The position numbers and the translations under genes are program-made. Below, in pieces: positions 35,134 to 38,427 of a stretch of 38,427 nucleotides of DNA. Numbering within the stretch: position 1 is the first letter of the stretch; each line of letters starts with the position of its first letter. The notes beneath the pieces were generated by a model. It worked only from the letters and a program-made list of their open reading frames with translations, made no database searches and had not been told where the DNA came from. The DNA comes from Leucobacter chromiireducens. Lineage in GTDB: Bacteria > Actinomycetota > Actinomycetes > Actinomycetales > Microbacteriaceae. The stretch spans positions 1-38,427 of the forward strand of contig NZ_RPDI01000026.1 of assembly GCF_003917135.1 (NCBI RefSeq). The letters run 5' to 3'.

Positions 35134-36543
35134 CTAGGGCGACACCCCGGCCGCCGCACGCGCCGCCGCAGGCAGCGCCGCGACGATCCGCTCGATCGCC
35201 GCGTCATCGTGCGCCGCCGTGACGAACCACGCCTCGAACGCGCTCGGCGGCAGGTTCACCCCGCCTGCGAGCATCGCGTGGAAGAAGGCGCGGTGCTGCT
35301 CCGTGTTCTGGCGCTGCACGCTCGCGTAGTCGCGCGGCGCCTCCGGGTAGTCGCCAAACACGACGCTGAAGAGCGTTCCCGCGCGCGAGATGCGGTGCGC
35401 GACGGACGCGGCGTCGAGCGCGTCACCCACGGCAGCGGCGACGAGGTCGGCCGCGCGCGCGAGCCGCGCGTACGCGGCGTCGTCGGCGAGCCGCAGCGTG
35501 GTGAGGCCGGCGGCGACCGCGAGCGGGTTCCCCGACAGCGTGCCGGCCTGGTACACGGGCCCGAGCGGGGCGAGCTGCTCCATGAGCTCCGCGCGGCCGC
35601 CGAGCGCGGCAAGCGGCAGGCCGCCGCCCACCACCTTGCCGAAGGTGAACAGGTCGGGGGCGACGCCGGCAGGCATGTCGACCGCCTCGATCCCCCAGTA
35701 GCCCGACGGGCCAGCACGGAAGCCGGTGAGTACCTCGTCGAGGATCACGAGCGCGCCGTGCCGGTGCGCGAGCTCGATCATCGCGCGGGTGAAGCCGGGA
35801 GCCGGCGGGACGATGCCCATGTTCGCGGCCGAGGCCTCCGCAATGATGCCGGCGATGCGGTCGCCGTGCGCGGCGAACGCGGCCTCGAGGGCCGCGAGAT
35901 CGTTGTACGGGAGCACGAGCGTCTGCGCGGCAGTCTCCGGCGTCACCCCTGCCGAGCCGGGCAGCGCGAGCGTGGCGAGGCCGGATCCCGCTGCGGCGAG
36001 CAGGCCGTCCGAGTGGCCGTGGTAGTGGCCGGCGAACTTCACGATCAGCGGTCGGCCGGTCGCGCCGCGCGCCAGCCGGATCGCCGTCATCGTCGCCTCG
36101 GTGCCCGTCGACACGAGGCGCACCCGCTCCACGAGGGGAACGCGGCGCGTGATCTCCTCGGCGAGTTCGGCCTCCTCCGGCACCGAGGCGCCGAAGCCGA
36201 GCCCGCGCGCGGCGGCCTCCTGCACGGCCGCGACCACCTCGGGCCGCGCGTGGCCGAGGAGCGCCGGCCCCCAGGACGCGACGAGGTCGACGTACTCGTT
36301 GCCGTCGGCGTCCGTCACGTACGGCCCCGAGCCCGAGACGAGGAAGCGCGGTGTGCCGCCGACCGAGCCGAACGCGCGCACTGGCGAGTTCACGCCGCCG
36401 GGGATCACGCGCGCTGCGCGCTCCTGCAGCGCGGCGCTCCGCGCGGTCGGCTGATCCTGCGCTGCGGGCTGATCCTGCGCTGCGGGCTGATCCTGCGCTG
36501 CGGTCTGATCCTGCGCTGCCCGCTGATCCTGCGCCCCGCTCAT
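35134..36543 (-). CDS. hemL: Glutamate-1-semialdehyde 2,1-aminomutase with repeat extension
   Basis: This PLP enzyme moves the amino group of glutamate-1-semialdehyde to give 5-aminolevulinate, the heme precursor. The 469-residue protein is longer than usual because residues 2-32 are five near-identical copies of AAQDQP. The normal protein then starts with [20 protein letters not shown]. The PLP lysine is Lys303 ([12 protein letters not shown]), the cofactor Asp is in [11 protein letters not shown], and [15 protein letters not shown] binds phosphate. The start ATG 36543 overlaps the hemB stop (ATGA). Last gene of the heme operon; it converges with hutT. Confidence 0.95.
   Translation of the reverse strand: MSGAQDQRAAQDQTAAQDQPAAQDQPAAQDQPTARSAALQERAARVIPGGVNSPVRAFGSVGGTPRFLVSGSGPYVTDADGNEYVDLVASWGPALLGHARPEVVAAVQEAAARGLGFGASVPEEAELAEEITRRVPLVERVRLVSTGTEATMTAIRLARGATGRPLIVKFAGHYHGHSDGLLAAAGSGLATLALPGSAGVTPETAAQTLVLPYNDLAALEAAFAAHGDRIAGIIAEASAANMGIVPPAPGFTRAMIELAHRHGALVILDEVLTGFRAGPSGYWGIEAVDMPAGVAPDLFTFGKVVGGGLPLAALGGRAELMEQLAPLGPVYQAGTLSGNPLAVAAGLTTLRLADDAAYARLARAADLVAAAVGDALDAASVAHRISRAGTLFSVVFGDYPEAPRDYASVQRQNTEQHRAFFHAMLAGGVNLPPSAFEAWFVTAAHDDAAIERIVAALPAAARAAAGVSP
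36451..36540. repeat. 18-bp tandem repeat, five units, at the start of hemL
   Basis: Units begin with CTGATCCTGC at 36451, 36469, 36487, 36505 and 36523. The middle units differ by one or two bases; the last unit ends at 36540. They encode the AAQDQP repeats of HemL. Because 18 is a multiple of three, unit gain or loss keeps the frame. Confidence 0.92.
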
Positions 36544-37517
36544 CGCAGCCACCCCGCAGCCTCGATCGCGAAGTAGCTCAGGATCGCATCGGCCCCCGCG
36601 CGCTTGATGCACGTGATCGACTCGGCGATCGCCGCCTCACGGTCGATCCCCCCGTTCGCGGCTGCGGCCTCGATCATCGCGGCCTCCCCCGACACCTGGT
36701 ACGCCCACACGGGCACCGGGCTCACGGCGGCGACGTCGGCGAGCACATCGAGCGACGTCATCGCCGGCTTCACCATGACGACGTCCGCGCCCTCTGCGAT
36801 GTCGAGCTCGGCCTCGCGGAGTCCCTCGCGCCGGTTCGCAGGGTCCTGCTGGTAGCCCTTCCGGTTGCCCGTGAGCTGCGAGTCCACCGCCTCGCGGAAC
36901 GGGCCGTAGAACGCCGAGGCGTACTTCGCGGAGTACGCGAGCAGCGCGGTCTGCTCGTGGCCGGCGAGATCGAGCGCCTCGCGCACCGCAGCAACCTGAC
37001 CGTCCATCATGCCGGAGAGGCCGAGCAGGGCGGAGCCCGCCTCGGCCTGCGCGATCGCCATCGCCGTGTAGCGCGCGAGCGTCGCGTCGTTGTCGACCTC
37101 ACCCGCCGCGTCGAGCACGCCGCAGTGCCCGTGCGAGGTGAACTCGTCGAGGCAGAGATCCGTCTGCACCACGAGCGCGTCGCCCACCTCCTCGGCGACG
37201 GCGCGCGTCGCCACGTTGAGGATCCCGGCTGGATCGTCCGCTGCGCTCCCCCGCGCGTCGCGCTCGGCCGGCACGCCGAACAGCATGATGCCGCCGACGC
37301 CGGCGCTCGCCGCCGACTGCGCGAGCTCGCGCACCGAGTCGAGCGTGTGCTGCTGCACGCCGGGCATCGCGGAGATGGGCTGCGGCTCGCTGATCCCCTC
37401 GCGCACGAAGACGGGGAGGATCAGCTCGGCCGGGTGCACGCGGGTTTCCGCGGCCAGGCGCCGGAGCGCCGGGGTGCGGCGCATGCGGCGCGGTCGGATG
37501 GTGGGAACGAGGGTCAT
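36540..37517 (-). CDS. hemB: Delta-aminolevulinic acid dehydratase (porphobilinogen synthase)
   Basis: This 325-residue enzyme condenses two 5-aminolevulinate molecules into porphobilinogen. It shows [27 protein letters not shown], the metal region [16 protein letters not shown], the first catalytic Lys in [15 protein letters not shown], and the Schiff-base Lys in [12 protein letters not shown]. Only two cysteines appear in the metal loop (LCLD and GHCG), which may mean a Mg2+-type or mixed site. ATG 37517 follows AGGAG by seven bases and overlaps the hemD stop in ATGA. Confidence 0.96.
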   Translation of the reverse strand: MTLVPTIRPRRMRRTPALRRLAAETRVHPAELILPVFVREGISEPQPISAMPGVQQHTLDSVRELAQSAASAGVGGIMLFGVPAERDARGSAADDPAGILNVATRAVAEEVGDALVVQTDLCLDEFTSHGHCGVLDAAGEVDNDATLARYTAMAIAQAEAGSALLGLSGMMDGQVAAVREALDLAGHEQTALLAYSAKYASAFYGPFREAVDSQLTGNRKGYQQDPANRREGLREAELDIAEGADVVMVKPAMTSLDVLADVAAVSPVPVWAYQVSGEAAMIEAAAANGGIDREAAIAESITCIKRAGADAILSYFAIEAAGWLR

Positions 37518-38380
37518 GCGTGTGCTCCTGAGGAATCGGGTGCGAAGGGGGGTGAAGATGTGGGAGTCGCCGCAGAGGCGCCGACCGCAGCCGCGAGCGC
37601 GTCGAGCATCCCGGGGACCGTGTGCGTCTCCGCGACGAGGTGCGGGCGGATGCCGAGCTCCGCGAGCGCGCGTGCGGTGGGCTGGCCGATCGCGACGATG
37701 CGCGCCGCTGGCGGCAGGGGCTGGCAGCGCACCGCGAGCTCTCGCGCAACGGAGCCGCTCGTCACGAGGATCGCGTCGATGCCGGAGTCGAGGGCCGCGC
37801 GCTCTGCCTCCGGGTCGCGCGCGGTGGGGACGGTGCGGTACGCGGTGACGCGGTCGGGGCGTGCGCCAGCCGCGGCGAGCGCGCGCTCCAGCTCGGTGCC
37901 TGCGCCCTCGGCGAGGGGCAGGAGCACGCGGGGTGCGGGATCCGGGGCGCTGCACGGCGACGGCGCCGCAGCGCGCTCCGCGGCGAGCACGGCGCCGAGG
38001 GCCTCGCCGAGGCCGCGGCCCGTGTACTCGTGATCCGGGAGGAGCTCCGCGGCGAGCCCTGCCTCGGCGAGCGCGTGCGACGTCGCCGGACCCACCGCGG
38101 CGATTCGTGCGCCTGCGACGGGCCGCACGCGCGCGGCACCGAGTGCCTGGGCACCCGTCGCGCTCGTCACCGCGAGCCAGGCGTACTCGCCGTGGTGCCA
38201 GCGCTCCATGGCGCTCGCGAGCGGCGCGGGATCAGCCGGCGGCGCCGCCGCGATGAGCGGCAGCACCACGGGGACACCGCCGCGGCGGCGCACCTCCTGC
38301 GCGGTCGCGTCGGCGGTCTCCGCGCTGCGCGGGATCAGCACGCGCAGCCCGGCGAGCGCTGCGCCGAGCTCCTCGGTCAT
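37514..38380 (-). CDS. hemD: Uroporphyrinogen-III synthase
   Basis: This 288-residue protein cyclises hydroxymethylbilane with ring D inversion. The family is weakly conserved; recognisable features are the opening [22 protein letters not shown] and [15 protein letters not shown] in the first lobe, and [12 protein letters not shown] and [14 protein letters not shown] in the second, giving the two Rossmann-like lobes. Position between hemC and hemB confirms it. Both ends overlap neighbours by ATGA. The last 25 residues are a Ser/Pro/Ala-rich tail. Confidence 0.93.
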   Translation of the reverse strand: MTEELGAALAGLRVLIPRSAETADATAQEVRRRGGVPVVLPLIAAAPPADPAPLASAMERWHHGEYAWLAVTSATGAQALGAARVRPVAGARIAAVGPATSHALAEAGLAAELLPDHEYTGRGLGEALGAVLAAERAAAPSPCSAPDPAPRVLLPLAEGAGTELERALAAAGARPDRVTAYRTVPTARDPEAERAALDSGIDAILVTSGSVARELAVRCQPLPPAARIVAIGQPTARALAELGIRPHLVAETHTVPGMLDALAAAVGASAATPTSSPPFAPDSSGAHA

Positions 38381-38427
38381 CGCACCGGCCCGAGCGGCGC
38401 AAGCTCCGCGGCGCCGCGCGCGAGGAG
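38377..38427 (-). CDS. hemC: Porphobilinogen deaminase (hydroxymethylbilane synthase), C-terminal end only
   Basis: Reading leftward from the window edge, the last 16 codons are [16 protein letters not shown] followed by TGA at 38379-38377. The LLA.GAAEL pattern fits the HemC C-terminus, and hemC is the expected neighbour of hemD. The stop overlaps the hemD ATG (ATGA). Only the tail is visible, so the call rests mainly on context. Confidence 0.7.
   Translation of the reverse strand, partial: LLARGAAELAPLGPVR

Overview
The window looks like chromosome of a high-GC actinobacterium, most likely a member of the Microbacteriaceae such as Leucobacter. That placement is inferred from the very high G+C, the frequent GTG starts, the gene families present (actinobacterial-type HisN, DUF3054, EfeUOB) and the many apparently leaderless genes; no rRNA marker is present. 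No insertion sequence, integrase, phage gene or CRISPR array is visible. Almost every gene is housekeeping or catabolic, and base composition is uniform.

Layout. 1-661: start of a NYN-domain (LabA-like) protein, cut by the window edge. 715-3067: pnp with a strong terminator. 3348-3704: small membrane protein. 3694-7107: efeU-efeO-efeB iron uptake operon (leftward) behind a promoter with a DtxR-like box. 7239-9021: serA with a terminator, and a perfect 30-bp palindrome in front of it. 9113-11024: three membrane proteins of unknown function. 11056-11139: a large perfect inverted repeat. 11193-14545: hrpB helicase convergent with an AlkD-like protein, sharing a CTAG at their stops. 14795-15175: small membrane protein. 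15306-20507: ilvD-ilvB-ilvN-ilvC, the branched-chain amino acid pathway (leftward). 20615-22595: two small membrane proteins and nhaA. 22729-22801: tRNA-Lys(CTT). 23174-24429: hisN and a DUF3054 protein. 24474-26539: a GlxA-type AraC regulator and a gap gene (leftward).

26838-35045 is a complete histidine-utilisation (hut) locus. hutU-hutI run rightward, the IclR regulator (hutR) and hutH run leftward, and hutG and a permease (hutT) run rightward. HutH makes urocanate, HutU imidazolonepropionate, HutI formiminoglutamate, and HutG glutamate plus formamide; HutT probably imports histidine. A 19-base sequence holding a perfect 16-bp palindrome occurs identically in front of hutU and between hutH and hutG, which is the best candidate in the window for a new regulon operator. 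35134-38427 is a heme operon (hemC end, hemD, hemB, hemL, leftward) joined by ATGA stop-start overlaps; HemL carries a tandem-repeat N-terminal extension.

The most interesting signals are regulatory. They are the duplicated hut operator and its degenerate partners, the serA palindrome, the 27-bp inverted repeat before hrpB, 5'-terminal hairpins predicted for the hisN and pnp transcripts, and a recurring TANNNT box 6-7 nt before the start codon of at least eight genes, implying leaderless mRNAs. I did not find a convincing new multi-gene system.
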